Assembly (NCBI RefSeq): GCF_001273755.1
Contig: NZ_LGYA01000001.1
Span: forward strand, 2,658,299-2,722,298
From: Peribacillus butanolivorans
GTDB taxonomy: Bacteria; Bacillota; Bacilli; Bacillales; DSM-1321
Direction: 5' to 3'
DNA: 64,000 nucleotides
The position numbers and the translations under genes are program-made. Numbering within the stretch: position 1 is the stretch's first letter; each line of letters starts with the position of its first letter. Positions 1-8,595 of the stretch are shown piece by piece. Below the pieces are notes generated by a model. The model did not search any database and was not told where the DNA came from. It was given only the letters and a program-made list of their open reading frames with translations.

Positions 1-92
1 GCGTGTCTAAGGGAGACCCCACAGGCGCAAAGGCGCCGAGGAGGCTCCCTGACCGCCCGCGGAAAGCGAGTGCCTGGAGTGGAAATCAACGT
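1..92. repeat. GC-rich structured intergenic repeat, partial at left edge
   Basis: This block is markedly more GC-rich than everything around it. It contains short complementary runs (for example ggcgc/gcgcc near 24-37 and gggag/ctccc near 11-50), so it should fold in RNA or single-stranded DNA. It ends with the phrase gcctggagtggaaatcaacg. From memory, elements with this ending are common as dispersed intergenic repeats in Bacillaceae; that is recall, not a search. No second copy is visible in this window. The left end is cut by the window boundary and no reading frame is convincing. Confidence 0.5.
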
Positions 93-112
93 TCGAATTT
101 TTACAACCCCTC

Positions 113-158
113 AAAAAAACTGTAGACAAACTCGATTTTCATCGAGTTTGTCTACAGT
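113..158 (-). terminator. Intrinsic terminator of the 692-aa gene
   Basis: A perfect 18-bp inverted repeat (119-136 with 141-158) has a 4-nt loop. On the minus strand it is followed by a T-run, seen as the A-run at 113-119 on the plus strand. It lies 42 bp beyond the stop of the upstream minus-strand gene. A second perfect 10-bp inverted repeat (162-171 with 181-190) sits between the stop and this hairpin. Confidence 0.85.
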
Positions 159-199
159 CTGAAACCTCTTCCATATAGATGAAGAGGTTTAGTATAATG

Positions 200-2278
200 C
201 TATGATTTATTTTTATTTTCCTGTTTTTCCAGCCATTTTATCATTTTCGTTCGAATTTTATGTGATGGCCTTTTGATTCCTCTCTCAATGTTACTCACGT
301 AAGGAGCAGATATTTCTAGTTCTTCTGCTAATTGATATAAAGAAAGATTAAGAATTTTTCTAGTGATTCTTATTTGCTCACCAATATTTTCACTTCTCTT
401 TTGACTACTAGAATCCTGTAGTGAATGCCGAATGTCACTTCGAACTTTTTGTTTTTTTTCAATTGAACGATATTGGTCCTTAATAATCTCCGGTGGCTCT
501 ATTAAAATCATAGAATTCAACCAAATACTAGCCCATCCTTTATAATCCGCAATAGATTCATCCCATTTTTCATAATGCCATGACGCGATGACACCATCTT
601 CTAGTAATGTATCCATAGCTTTTTCAAACCGCTCTCTAGTACGAGAAGGTGTGCGATTATTCATTTTTTCGCCGATTGACTCCAATAGTGTACTTGTTTT
701 ATTTGGCTGTAAAAAGTCTCCTTTTCTAGCTTGGGTCCTCCAACGCCAGCTTAAATACCTTGTAAGTCTTTTCTCCCAAATTTGTCTATAAGGATTATAT
801 TGCAATGCCTTAATTGAAAGAAGAGCAACTTGCCTTGCAGAACCATTTAGATACTTAGCAAACACTTTATCAATTGTAAACGTTATCTTTTTTCTACATG
901 TTTCTTCTGAAATACCATATTCTTCTCCCGTATAATCTTTAAAAATGAACGTCCGCCCCTGGAGTGCTGTCTGAACAGGTTTACCTTTTTCATAGATGAC
1001 AGCTTTGTTAATATTAATCCATATGCTTTGAATATTTGTAAGCGATTTCAAAATTTGTTCGCGTTGTCTTGCTTCATATCCACCTCGACGCCCGTCTCCT
1101 CCAAGTTTAGGCTTTAACCCTCTAATTGATAGTAGGTCATTCAAATAGATTTCTACTATTTCTTCATTATGCCTTGCCTTGGATAAAAAAAGGCTGCAAA
1201 GTGCATCAAATACATCTACATCTACATCAGACAATAATTGTACTCGGTTCCATGCTTCTTTAACAATTGCATGCTCAATAATTGATGTGTGATTGTACTC
1301 TATAGGGATAATTTGTATAAAACCTTCTGTATTACCCTTTTGAATAGGTGTTGCAGGCCAGGGGATATCCCCATCATTTCCGAAATTTTTTTTATAGATG
1401 GCGTCTCTAACTGATTGGTACGGGGCACTATTCATCACAAGCAAATGGTCTTGAATAGTAAAGTTGAAAGAAAAATCTCTTATTGTGGATAATAATAAAT
1501 CTGATGTTTGAAAAGAATCTTTTTTAAAACAAAGAAGATTTTCTATTTTTTCAATCGTACTGGTTTCTAAATTAAATTCAAAAATAATTTTATCAACCCA
1601 CTCTTGGGTATACCCATTTACTATATATGTTATTTTCGAAACAAATTCTTTGTTTTCAGCAAAATTTTTAGTGAGAAAATGATAAAATAATTTATTCAAT
1701 TCTTGAACATCAAGTCTTTCCATTTCATTAAAGCCAATTGATATGGCTATTTCTTCAAGGATACATTCTTTTATTTGAAGTCTAAACCAGCTATTGAATT
1801 CATCCCAAACAGGTTTTTCAGCCAAAAATGTATCCTTTTTCAAAATTTTCTCCATTTGATATATTGAATCTTCTATTAACTGTTTTTCTTTTAAAATAGC
1901 ATGACTTTTAGAAGAAATTCTTTCATATTCACATAAAAGGTAAAACACAACATTTTGAGCTATTTGTGATATCGTTTCGTTTCTCGCCGTTAGCCTCAAC
2001 TTGGCAAACAGTTCTTCATTTTCTTTATATGCATTCTCCCAAATAACAAAGCTTTTATTATTTAATCCATATTTAAACGTTAGAAAACCTGTCGAACCCT
2101 CCAGCTTATGTGATTTGAATACCTTATTGAAATCATGATATTGATTGTTTTGTTCATAAATGCAGAGTACCAAAAAATTATTAATTTTACTTGACCAACG
2201 ATTCGATAGATACTCAATACTATCATTCGCTTCGCTACGATCCATTGTTTCACTGTGTTTATGATTACTTTTCTGCAT
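200..2278 (-). CDS. Large protein of unknown function with C-terminal XRE-type helix-turn-helix
   Basis: I do not recognise the first ~620 of 692 residues as a named family. The last ~60 residues form a Cro/C1-type helix-turn-helix: IGEQIRITRKILNLSLYQLA, then SAPYVSNIERG. The middle (about residues 370-600) is rich in Arg/Lys and aromatics, with segments such as YNPYRQIWEKRL and YLSWRWR. These recall winged-helix replication initiators of plasmids or integrative elements, but this is inference only. No signal peptide or membrane segment is seen. The gene stands alone, with a strong terminator 3' and about 550 bp of non-coding DNA 5'. The start is the first Met, but the sequence just upstream (tctaggaggtatttATG on the coding strand) is a good ribosome binding site. 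Possible roles are a regulator or an element-borne replication protein. Confidence 0.7.
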   Translation of the reverse strand: MQKSNHKHSETMDRSEANDSIEYLSNRWSSKINNFLVLCIYEQNNQYHDFNKVFKSHKLEGSTGFLTFKYGLNNKSFVIWENAYKENEELFAKLRLTARNETISQIAQNVVFYLLCEYERISSKSHAILKEKQLIEDSIYQMEKILKKDTFLAEKPVWDEFNSWFRLQIKECILEEIAISIGFNEMERLDVQELNKLFYHFLTKNFAENKEFVSKITYIVNGYTQEWVDKIIFEFNLETSTIEKIENLLCFKKDSFQTSDLLLSTIRDFSFNFTIQDHLLVMNSAPYQSVRDAIYKKNFGNDGDIPWPATPIQKGNTEGFIQIIPIEYNHTSIIEHAIVKEAWNRVQLLSDVDVDVFDALCSLFLSKARHNEEIVEIYLNDLLSIRGLKPKLGGDGRRGGYEARQREQILKSLTNIQSIWININKAVIYEKGKPVQTALQGRTFIFKDYTGEEYGISEETCRKKITFTIDKVFAKYLNGSARQVALLSIKALQYNPYRQIWEKRLTRYLSWRWRTQARKGDFLQPNKTSTLLESIGEKMNNRTPSRTRERFEKAMDTLLEDGVIASWHYEKWDESIADYKGWASIWLNSMILIEPPEIIKDQYRSIEKKQKVRSDIRHSLQDSSSQKRSENIGEQIRITRKILNLSLYQLAEELEISAPYVSNIERGIKRPSHKIRTKMIKWLEKQENKNKS

Positions 2279-2295
2279 AAATACCTCCTAGACAA

Positions 2296-2773
2296 TACCT
2301 AAATCGATATACAAAAACACTCAATGTTTTAGATGATATATATGTAGTGAAATATGATTATTTTAACTATGTGAAATAAAAATCAGAATAATATACTATT
2401 AGAAATTTTTCTTATGCTGAAAAAAACTGTCTACCTAATATATTCAATATGAAGATATAAAATCCTTCCTTGGTTTATATTAGTAACTGCTCTAATTCCT
2501 GCTTGTATATTGATTTGCTTAAGGTATTTATAACTCCAGAAATCAATTATCTCTTCACTAGGAAGTCTAATTTGAAAGAACTACCCCCTCTCATTAATGA
2601 GGTTTGCAGCTCTTTAAGCATCGTGATTATGTACTAATTTAAAACACTGTATTTAAACATAACATATAACCTCGTTAGGAAGGTTTTGTATAATTCACGG
2701 ATTGTCAATAGGCGTTTTTTACCATGCCTTTCTCTCTATTCTCAATCGTATAAATATTCAAAAAAATGTCGAG
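2296..2773. other. Intergenic region, no gene seen
   Basis: This AT-rich DNA separates the 692-aa gene from arginase. I found no reading frame with a ribosome binding site, and no RNA gene. I looked for a SigL (-24/-12) promoter and a RocR-type palindrome, as in the Bacillus subtilis roc genes, and did not see a convincing one. Confidence 0.5.
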
Positions 2774-2803
2774 TTGAGTCATCTATCCTTTTACCCTTAT
2801 ACT
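2774..2803 (+). promoter_or_regulatory. SigA-type promoter of arginase
   Basis: The -35 box TTGAGT (2774-2779) and -10 box TATACT (2798-2803) are separated by 18 bp. The -10 box lies about 33 bp before the arginase start, whose ribosome binding site is aaaggggga at about 2818-2826. Confidence 0.6.
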
Positions 2804-2835
2804 AGGGAAGAAAAATTAAAGGGGGAGAATTATAC

Positions 2836-3789
2836 ATGAAGAAAGAAATTTCAATTATTGGTGTTCCAATGGATCTTGGTCAAACTAGAAGAGGAGTAGA
2901 TATGGGTCCAAGTGCTATCAGATATGCAGGTTTGAGTGAAAGACTTGAAAACATTGGCTATACTGTCCATGATGAAGGTGATATTAAAGTAGAGATACGA
3001 GAGAGAGCACAAAGTGATACAGATACTAATTTAAAGAATTTACAGGATGTAGCAGAAGGCAATGAAAAATTAAGTCAAAAAGTTGCTGAAGTCACTCAAT
3101 TAAATCGATTTCCTTTAGTTTTAGGTGGAGATCATAGTATAGCTATCGGAACATTATCAGGTTTAGCACAGCATTCTGAGAACTTAGGGGTAATTTGGTA
3201 TGATGCGCATGGCGATTTAAACACAGCCGAAACTTCTCCTTCAGGAAATATACATGGTATGTCTCTAGCGGTAAGTTTGGGACTTGGCCACCCTGCACTG
3301 ACTAACATTGGTGGATATACACCAAAAATCAAACCAGAGAATATTGTTATTATTGGTGCCCGTTCCTTGGACCAAGGTGAGAAAGAGTTAATTAGAGAAA
3401 AGGGTATTAAAGTATATACAATGCATGAGATTGATAGATTGGGAATGACAAGAGTAATGGATGAATCGATTGCCTATCTTAAAGAACGTACAGATCTTGT
3501 TCATTTATCCCTTGACCTTGATGGCCTTGATCCAGACGATGCACCGGGAGTAGGAACGCCTGTCATGGGAGGTATTAGTTACCGTGAGAGCCATCTTGCC
3601 ATGGAAATGCTAGCTGAAGCCAATATCATTACATCCGCAGAGTTTGTAGAGATAAATCCAATATTGGACGAACATAATAAAACAGCTGAAGTTGCTGTCG
3701 CATTAATGGGCTCTTTGCTTGGAGAAAAATTACTTTATGGAGCGGACGATCACCTTATCACTCCTCATTTACTGGCTGATGTTAAATAG
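2836..3789 (+). CDS. rocF: Arginase
   Basis: This Mn-dependent ureohydrolase splits arginine to ornithine and urea in arginine catabolism, in the cytosol. At 317 residues it is slightly longer than typical Bacillus arginases (~300). The metal-binding and catalytic signatures are all present: GGDHS at 97-101, DAHGD at 123-127, SPSGNIHG at 134-141 and SLDLDGLDP at 225-233. The start is supported by a strong ribosome binding site and a SigA-like promoter. The RocE-like permease that follows on the same strand fits an arginine-use locus, although the 396-bp gap argues for separate transcription. The ornithine aminotransferase RocD, adjacent to rocE and rocF in B. subtilis, is not in this window. 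Confidence 0.95.
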   Translation: MKKEISIIGVPMDLGQTRRGVDMGPSAIRYAGLSERLENIGYTVHDEGDIKVEIRERAQSDTDTNLKNLQDVAEGNEKLSQKVAEVTQLNRFPLVLGGDHSIAIGTLSGLAQHSENLGVIWYDAHGDLNTAETSPSGNIHGMSLAVSLGLGHPALTNIGGYTPKIKPENIVIIGARSLDQGEKELIREKGIKVYTMHEIDRLGMTRVMDESIAYLKERTDLVHLSLDLDGLDPDDAPGVGTPVMGGISYRESHLAMEMLAEANIITSAEFVEINPILDEHNKTAEVAVALMGSLLGEKLLYGADDHLITPHLLADVK

Positions 3790-3869
3790 TCGAACTTTTT
3801 TGAGATAACTGTTATTGATAGAAATATAGAGCGATTTTATTAATCTCAAATTTTTAAAAAGATGGTCCA

Positions 3870-3906
3870 TTGAAAAAAGCCCATATTGTCATCTGCGGGC
3901 TTCTTC
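3870..3906 (+). terminator. Weak hairpin after arginase
   Basis: A short stem aagccc/gggctt with a long loop is followed by a pyrimidine-rich run, about 80 bp after the arginase stop. The structure is weak and the call is tentative. The rest of the 3790-4146 interval contains no supported gene. Confidence 0.3.
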
Positions 3907-4146
3907 CCCATTGACGGATGGCCCACATGAATCAATTTATATCCATAGCTTCCAGACGTTTGGCTTCTTTTTCTTTCTTAAGCGGCGTCATCGAAATTAT
4001 TTTTGCATTGGTACCTATGTTAACTCCTGTTTCTCTACATGCAGAAGCAATCTCTTATTCGAGGGATACTATCACCTAAGATTGAAATCAAAGCATAAAA
4101 CTTGTGAATGGAGAAACATTAATTCCCTAAAAACGTCCTAACATAA

Positions 4147-4161
4147 ATGAAACCGTTTGCA
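4147..4161 (+). promoter_or_regulatory. CcpA cre-like site before the amino acid permease
   Basis: The sequence ATGAAACCGTTTGCA fits the degenerate cre consensus WTGNAANCGNWNNCW at every defined position. It lies 24 bp before the permease start, just upstream of the AAAGGAG ribosome binding site. Such placement suits carbon catabolite repression by road-block. No promoter was assigned. Confidence 0.55.
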
Positions 4162-4185
4162 CCCATCAGGTAAAGGAGTTTTTCA

Positions 4186-5622
4186 ATGAAAACAATAGAA
4201 AATCAACCAAATGAATTAAAACGGAGCATGAAAGCAAGACATTTATTTATGATTTCAATAGGGGGATGTATTGGTACAGGCTTTTTCATTGGTTCAGGCT
4301 ACACCATTCATGAAGCAGGGGCCATCGGTGCTATTCTCTCTTACATAGTTGGCGGTTTTATCATGTATTTAACGATGCTTTGTCTCGGTGAACTATCGGT
4401 TGCCATGCCTGTTTCCGGTTCGTTTCAGACATATGCGACAAAATTCATTGGTCCTGGAACCGGCTTTGCCATAGGATGGCTATACTGGTTAGGTTGGGCA
4501 GTTACAGTTGCCTTAGAGTTTTTGGCAGCGGGACAACTTATGCAAAGATGGTTTCCTGAATCACCCGTTTGGATGTGGTGTGCAATCTTTGCTTTTCTCA
4601 TCTTTTTACTAAACGCTTTATCAGCAAAGGCATTTGGTGAATCAGAGTTTGTGTTTTCAAGCATTAAAGTATTGGCCATTATACTGTTTATCGTAGTTGG
4701 CGGTGCTGCTATGTTTGGTATTATTGATATGAAAGGCGGACAGGAGGCACCGTTTTTCTCCAACTTTTTCAATGAAGGCCTCTTTCCGAACGGGATATCG
4801 GCCCTACTTATTACAATGATTACAGTGAACTTTTCATTCCAGGGCACAGAGTTAATCGGAATTGCAGCAGGAGAAAGTGAAAACCCAGAAAAGGTCATAC
4901 CAAAATCTATCAAACAAACCGTTTGGCGAACTCTTTTCTTCTTTGTGCTTTCAGTCTCTGTACTCTCAGCATTGATTCCAAGGGAAAAAGCAGGAATCGC
5001 TGAAAGTCCATTCGTTGTTGTACTAGATAGCATAGGAGTGCCTTATGCGGCGGACATTATGAACTTTATCATTCTCACGGCTCTGCTGTCAGTTGCAAAC
5101 TCCGGCCTTTATGCGGCGACACGAATGCTGTATTCTCTTTCTAGAGAAGGAATGGCAAGTCCAAAGCTCGGTATGGTAAATAAGAGAGGAATTCCACTAA
5201 ATGCATTACTTATCACCCTTGCAATAGCCGGGTTGTCTTTACTTTCAAGTGTAGTAGCTGCAAAAACAGTGTTTGTTTTTCTTCTCTCCCTTGCAGGATT
5301 AGGAGCACAAATTGGCTGGATTGCCATCGCGGCCTCTCTTCTTGCTTTTAGAAGATCATATATCCGTAAGGGTGGAAAGGTAGAAAATTTAAAATTCAAA
5401 GTACCACTATATCCATTCATTCCCATTCTTGCCTTAATAGCAAACTGCATCGTCATGATTAGTCTAGCATTTGTTCATGAACAGCGGATGGCCCTTTATT
5501 GCGGCGGATCGTTCTTCCTTGGTTGTTATGCTGTTTATCACTTTAAGGTGAAGAAAAACAAGCAAGTAAATACACCTCAACAGGAAGTGGAATTAAATTC
5601 CGGTAAAAAAATGGTCATCTAA
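4186..5622 (+). CDS. RocE/RocC-like amino acid permease (probably arginine/ornithine)
   Basis: This 478-residue APC-family amino acid:proton symporter should have 12 membrane helices. The N-terminus ([20 protein letters not shown]) carries the GGCIGTGFF signature of helix 1. Much of the protein resembles B. subtilis RocE as I remember it, including [29 protein letters not shown] and [16 protein letters not shown]. The start follows AAAGGAG by about 10 nt. Arginase lies upstream on the same strand, which supports arginine or ornithine as substrate; RocE and RocC cannot be told apart here. A cre-like site overlaps the leader and a perfect 16-bp hairpin follows the gene. Confidence 0.88.
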   Translation: MKTIENQPNELKRSMKARHLFMISIGGCIGTGFFIGSGYTIHEAGAIGAILSYIVGGFIMYLTMLCLGELSVAMPVSGSFQTYATKFIGPGTGFAIGWLYWLGWAVTVALEFLAAGQLMQRWFPESPVWMWCAIFAFLIFLLNALSAKAFGESEFVFSSIKVLAIILFIVVGGAAMFGIIDMKGGQEAPFFSNFFNEGLFPNGISALLITMITVNFSFQGTELIGIAAGESENPEKVIPKSIKQTVWRTLFFFVLSVSVLSALIPREKAGIAESPFVVVLDSIGVPYAADIMNFIILTALLSVANSGLYAATRMLYSLSREGMASPKLGMVNKRGIPLNALLITLAIAGLSLLSSVVAAKTVFVFLLSLAGLGAQIGWIAIAASLLAFRRSYIRKGGKVENLKFKVPLYPFIPILALIANCIVMISLAFVHEQRMALYCGGSFFLGCYAVYHFKVKKNKQVNTPQQEVELNSGKKMVI

Positions 5623-5656
5623 TCTTTCCAGATTATCTAGAGAAGAAAGTAAAGTA

Positions 5657-5693
5657 ATGAAAAGCAATCTTTGTTAAAAAGATTGCTTTTCAT
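5657..5693 (+). terminator. Hairpin terminator after the permease
   Basis: A perfect 16-bp stem (5657-5672 with 5678-5693) with a 5-nt loop lies 35 bp beyond the permease stop. The T-run is inside the stem rather than after it. Confidence 0.65.
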
Positions 5694-5736
5694 ACTGGGC
5701 ATTACATAAAATCAATGCGAGAGTATTTACATAAAG

Positions 5737-5776
5737 AAAAAATACTCTGGAGATATCTCATTTCCAGAGTATTTTT
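5737..5776. terminator. Terminator hairpin of the HU remnant (copy A)
   Basis: The left arm aaaaaatactctgg and right arm ccagagtattttt form a hairpin with flanking A and T runs. A near copy lies at 60558-60595 next to the second HU remnant, so the hairpin probably belongs to the ancestral HU gene unit. Confidence 0.7.
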
Positions 5777-5784
5777 ACACTAAA

Positions 5785-5850
5785 CAACTATTAAACAGCT
5801 TCTTTTTTCCTTACCTGCTTTAAAAGCAGGGATTTTGAAAGCTACAATTT
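5785..5850 (-). pseudogene. C-terminal fragment of an HU-family DNA-binding protein gene (copy A)
   Basis: Read on the minus strand, about 5850 to 5800 encodes IVAFKIPAFKAGKE and then, after an apparent indel, EAV and a stop. This matches the usual HU C-terminus (IPAFKAGKALKDAV). Upstream of this stretch the HU similarity stops, so only the 3' end survives. The same terminator hairpin lies downstream as at the second remnant near 60.6 kb. HU compacts DNA; this fragment cannot encode a working subunit. Confidence 0.65.
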
Positions 5851-6104
5851 GTGGTTAAAATGTGAACCGATAATTCATACTACCTTTACTATGTTAACCC
5901 AGGTGTCTGAAAGATTGTCCTTTGCTGCAGTCATTACTGAGCGACTATAAATTCTCTTCGCCAAATTCTTTATATCCATAAACGAAATACATAACTACGG
6001 CGTATAACATGACTGTCCATGCAAAATTAAATCTGCAGATCTTTTCCTTCCTCGAATAACAAGAGACTTTCACCCCATAAGTGTCCTTCCGCAAAATAGA
6101 GTTT

Positions 6105-6212
6105 TTATCCCAGCTTTGCGGTTAGTGAAATCCCATCAGTTGCAGAGGCGGCTGAAAAAGTTATCCCCAGGGCCATTGTGAATACTACCAAACCAGTAAG
6201 TAATTTCTTCAT
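6105..6212 (-). CDS. Tiny ORF: 35-aa putative secreted or signal peptide
   Basis: A 35-residue frame starts MKKLLTGLVVFTMALGI, with two Lys, a hydrophobic stretch, then a possible AXA-like cleavage site (SAASA) and a short tail DGISLTAKLG. A good ribosome binding site (aggggaagtggaacaATG) precedes it. The frame stays open for another ~25 codons after the TAA, and a membrane-helix-like piece in another frame lies further on. It may therefore be the 5' end of a decayed secreted-protein gene rather than a functional peptide. No rap-like partner gene is adjacent. The peptide is not recognised. Confidence 0.35.
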   Translation of the reverse strand: MKKLLTGLVVFTMALGITFSAASATDGISLTAKLG

Positions 6213-6581
6213 TGTTCCACTTCCCTCTTTTTTGAGCATCCAAATCACCTTACTAGTTCCCCTCAGATTTTATATTCTCTATGCTCTATACCTCTTTTTA
6301 AAAAGGTATTATTATCAACTTTCTTTCTAAAACCCTTCAATAGGATCTATCTCTACCGAAAATTACTATATTATCAATAGAAGAAACCTATAGATAACTA
6401 TCATTGATACACATCAATTGTCCTAAAACACGACATCTAGTAACGAAACTGTAACATTAGAGATTATTTTGTAATCTTCGAAACACTTTTTTATTCTATT
6501 TGTCATGGTTTTTATATATTTCATAGCCCTATAATATAAAGGTTAAATATTTTTTTACCACATCAGGAGGAACTTTCCTAT
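6213..6581. other. Leader region of the LysM endopeptidase gene
   Basis: This stretch contains no gene. It ends with a strong ribosome binding site (aggagg, about 6565-6570) before the next gene. A TATAAT sequence occurs about 50 bp before the start, but no well-spaced -35 box accompanies it, so I do not assign a promoter. Confidence 0.4.
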
Positions 6582-7943
6582 ATGAAGAATTCGAAAAACT
6601 CTTTTATTCTCGCGGGAACTATTATAGGTACCCTATTTGCCAGCACTTCTGCTTATGCTAGTTCTTATCAAGTTAAATCGGGTGACACCCTAGACGAAAT
6701 TTCTAAAGCACATAATACAACTGTCCAAAAATTAAAATCTGAAAACAATTTGACTAGTAATCTTATTTTGCCAGGTCAAGTTTTAAAGATTAATGAATTC
6801 ACTAAAAGTACTGTTACAACCGATAAATATGTAGTTAAACTTGGGGATTCTTTATCTACAATTGCTAAAAGATATAATCTTCCTCTTAGTGCATTAATTA
6901 AATTAAACCCTAGTATTTCTAATTCAGATCGTATTCATATTGGACAATCTATCCGTGTATCTGGTCAAGCCTCTACAACTAGTTCAACGGCTAAAAATAG
7001 TAGTTCAAGTGATACCTATACAGTCAAATCAGGTGACACCCTAGACAAAATTGCTAAAGCACATAAAACGACTGTCCAAAAATTAAAATCTAAAAACAAG
7101 TTGACTAATAATCTTATTTTGCCAGGACAAGTTTTGAAAATTAGTGAATTCAGCAAGTCTACGAATAACAGTACTAATACAACAGAAAAATATGTGGTTA
7201 AACTTGGGGATTCTTTATCTACAATTGCTAAAAGATATAATCTTTCTCTTAATGCATTAATTAAATTAAACCCTAATATTTCTAATTCAGATCGCATTCG
7301 TATTGGCCAATCCATCCGTGTATCTGGACAAGCCTCAACATCTAGTTCAACGGCTAGCAAAAGTAGTTCAAGTAAAACCTATAAAGTAAAATCAGGTGAC
7401 ACCCTAGACAAAATTGCTAAAGCACATAATACAACGGTAAATTCATTACTTTCTTTAAACCCAAGTATTTCAAATGCAAATACTATTCATGCTGGTCAAT
7501 CTATTAAACTTTATGGAAAAGCTACATCATCTGCAGCTAAAAAAGAGTCCCTATCATCTAATCCAGCCCAAGCAAATCAAATATTAGCTGCTGGTGCGAA
7601 ATATTTAGGAGCTAGGTATGTTTATGGTGCAAGCACATCACGTACAGACATATTTGATTGCTCTTCATTCACATTGAAAGCATTCCAAGCTGTAGGTATT
7701 TCCTTACCGCGAACTTCATCAGCTCAATCTCAGATTGGGAAACCTGTATCTTCGAACAGCCTGCAAAAAGGAGATTTAGTATTTTTTGATACCAATAAAG
7801 ATGGAGTAATTAATCACGTAGGAATTTATGCCGGTAACGGTCAAATGCTTAACGCTTCAACTTCTAAAGGTGTATCTTATGCAAACATTAACAGTTCTTA
7901 CTGGGAACCTCGCTTTGTAAAAGCAGTTCGTGTTCTTAACTAA
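6582..7943 (+). CDS. LytF-like peptidoglycan DL-endopeptidase with five LysM repeats and NlpC/P60 domain
   Basis: This secreted cell-wall hydrolase of 453 residues begins with a signal peptide (cleavage predicted after SAYA, residue 26). Five LysM peptidoglycan-binding repeats start near residues 28, 82, 145, 203 and 265. The NlpC/P60 catalytic domain occupies about 330-453. Catalytic Cys360 lies in FDCSSF and His412 in NHVGIYAG; Asn424 sits where the third residue is expected. The architecture matches B. subtilis LytF (five LysM) rather than LytE (three), so a role in daughter-cell separation is likely. Repeats 1-2 and 3-4 are nearly identical at DNA level, indicating a recent tandem duplication. 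A long hairpin follows. Confidence 0.92.
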   Translation: MKNSKNSFILAGTIIGTLFASTSAYASSYQVKSGDTLDEISKAHNTTVQKLKSENNLTSNLILPGQVLKINEFTKSTVTTDKYVVKLGDSLSTIAKRYNLPLSALIKLNPSISNSDRIHIGQSIRVSGQASTTSSTAKNSSSSDTYTVKSGDTLDKIAKAHKTTVQKLKSKNKLTNNLILPGQVLKISEFSKSTNNSTNTTEKYVVKLGDSLSTIAKRYNLSLNALIKLNPNISNSDRIRIGQSIRVSGQASTSSSTASKSSSSKTYKVKSGDTLDKIAKAHNTTVNSLLSLNPSISNANTIHAGQSIKLYGKATSSAAKKESLSSNPAQANQILAAGAKYLGARYVYGASTSRTDIFDCSSFTLKAFQAVGISLPRTSSAQSQIGKPVSSNSLQKGDLVFFDTNKDGVINHVGIYAGNGQMLNASTSKGVSYANINSSYWEPRFVKAVRVLN

Positions 7944-7972
7944 AGTCATATATAACAAAAATAATTGTTTGC

Positions 7973-8015
7973 TACACTAAGTCCCCCTTTTTATTTTAAA
8001 GGGGGACTTAGTGTA
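7973..8015. terminator. Hairpin after the LysM endopeptidase gene
   Basis: A perfect 18-bp inverted repeat (7973-7990 with 7998-8015) with a 7-nt loop lies about 30 bp after the stop. No long T-run follows it. From here to 8301 I see no supported gene; a 64-codon minus-strand frame there has no recognisable ribosome binding site. Confidence 0.7.
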
Positions 8016-8301
8016 AGATTCCAATTTAATTTGTAAGAGTCAATGGATGTTCGGAAACAGCTAGCCTTATCGAGTCAGTAAAGCAACAAGGCTGGTAGTA
8101 TTGTCCAAAAGAAACAAACTCATAGTTTCAGATAAAAAATCTTCAAATCAGTAGCTAAAGGTTTAACTCGTTTACTAAAAGTTGAATTTCGTTTGCTTCC
8201 AGCGATTGTAGACTTTGCATTTAAACGGAATCCCTTTACCATTTCACCCCTCAAAACAACAGCAGCTTTTAATTTAGGATAACAAATATGTAATTTTTCC
8301 A

Positions 8302-8335
8302 AAAATAAAATCATCGATTAAGATGATTTTATTTT
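8302..8335 (-). terminator. Terminator overlapping the stop of the small hypothetical gene
   Basis: A stem with arms near 8302-8314 and 8322-8335 overlaps the TAA stop of the minus-strand gene and is followed by a T-rich run on that strand. Confidence 0.65.
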
Positions 8336-8595
8336 TTTGCATATTCTTTTAAGCGAGGCAGAATTGGTTCCAAAATTTCCTTTGCTATGTAATCTGTATC
8401 TAATCCAATAAACTGTTTGCCTTCTAATTCGACTGATCTAGCCTTTTCCGGATCATTGCAAAAAATAAACGAGATTATTCCGTTATCTTCTGTCATATCT
8501 ACATATTTGAATGTAATATCATGTTGTGTTAAACAACTTTCAAACGCGATGCATAATTCATCTATGTTTGACTTATTAATAGATGTAAATTTCAT
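8329..8595 (-). CDS. Small hypothetical protein (88 aa)
   Basis: I do not recognise the family. The protein (starting MKFTSINKSNIDEL) is soluble, without membrane segment or signal peptide, and has mixed alpha/beta character. The start is chosen at 8595 rather than the in-frame ATG at 8604. The GAGGAG ribosome binding site (8605-8610) touches the outer ATG directly, but stands 9 nt before the inner one. The gene is followed by its own terminator, so it is probably monocistronic. Its neighbours give no functional hint. Confidence 0.65.
   Translation of the reverse strand: MKFTSINKSNIDELCIAFESCLTQHDITFKYVDMTEDNGIISFIFCNDPEKARSVELEGKQFIGLDTDYIAKEILEPILPRLKEYAKK

Noticed and set aside
2650..2835. 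SigL promoter or RocR site before arginase
   Set aside because: No TGGCA-N7-TTGCT-like pair or RocR-type palindrome was found; a SigA-like promoter fits better.
3911..4141. 76-codon plus-strand frame between arginase and the permease
   Set aside because: Low-complexity Phe-rich start, no ribosome binding site, no recognisable similarity.
4425..5033. 202-codon minus-strand frame inside the permease gene
   Set aside because: Antisense shadow of a well recognised permease; composition is explained by codon complement.
6670..7500. Tandem repeats that might look like a CRISPR or satellite array
   Set aside because: The repeat units are in-frame LysM domains within a secreted enzyme.
8120..8314. 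64-codon minus-strand frame downstream of the LysM gene
   Set aside because: Basic peptide with no ribosome binding site; it runs into the terminator of the neighbouring gene.
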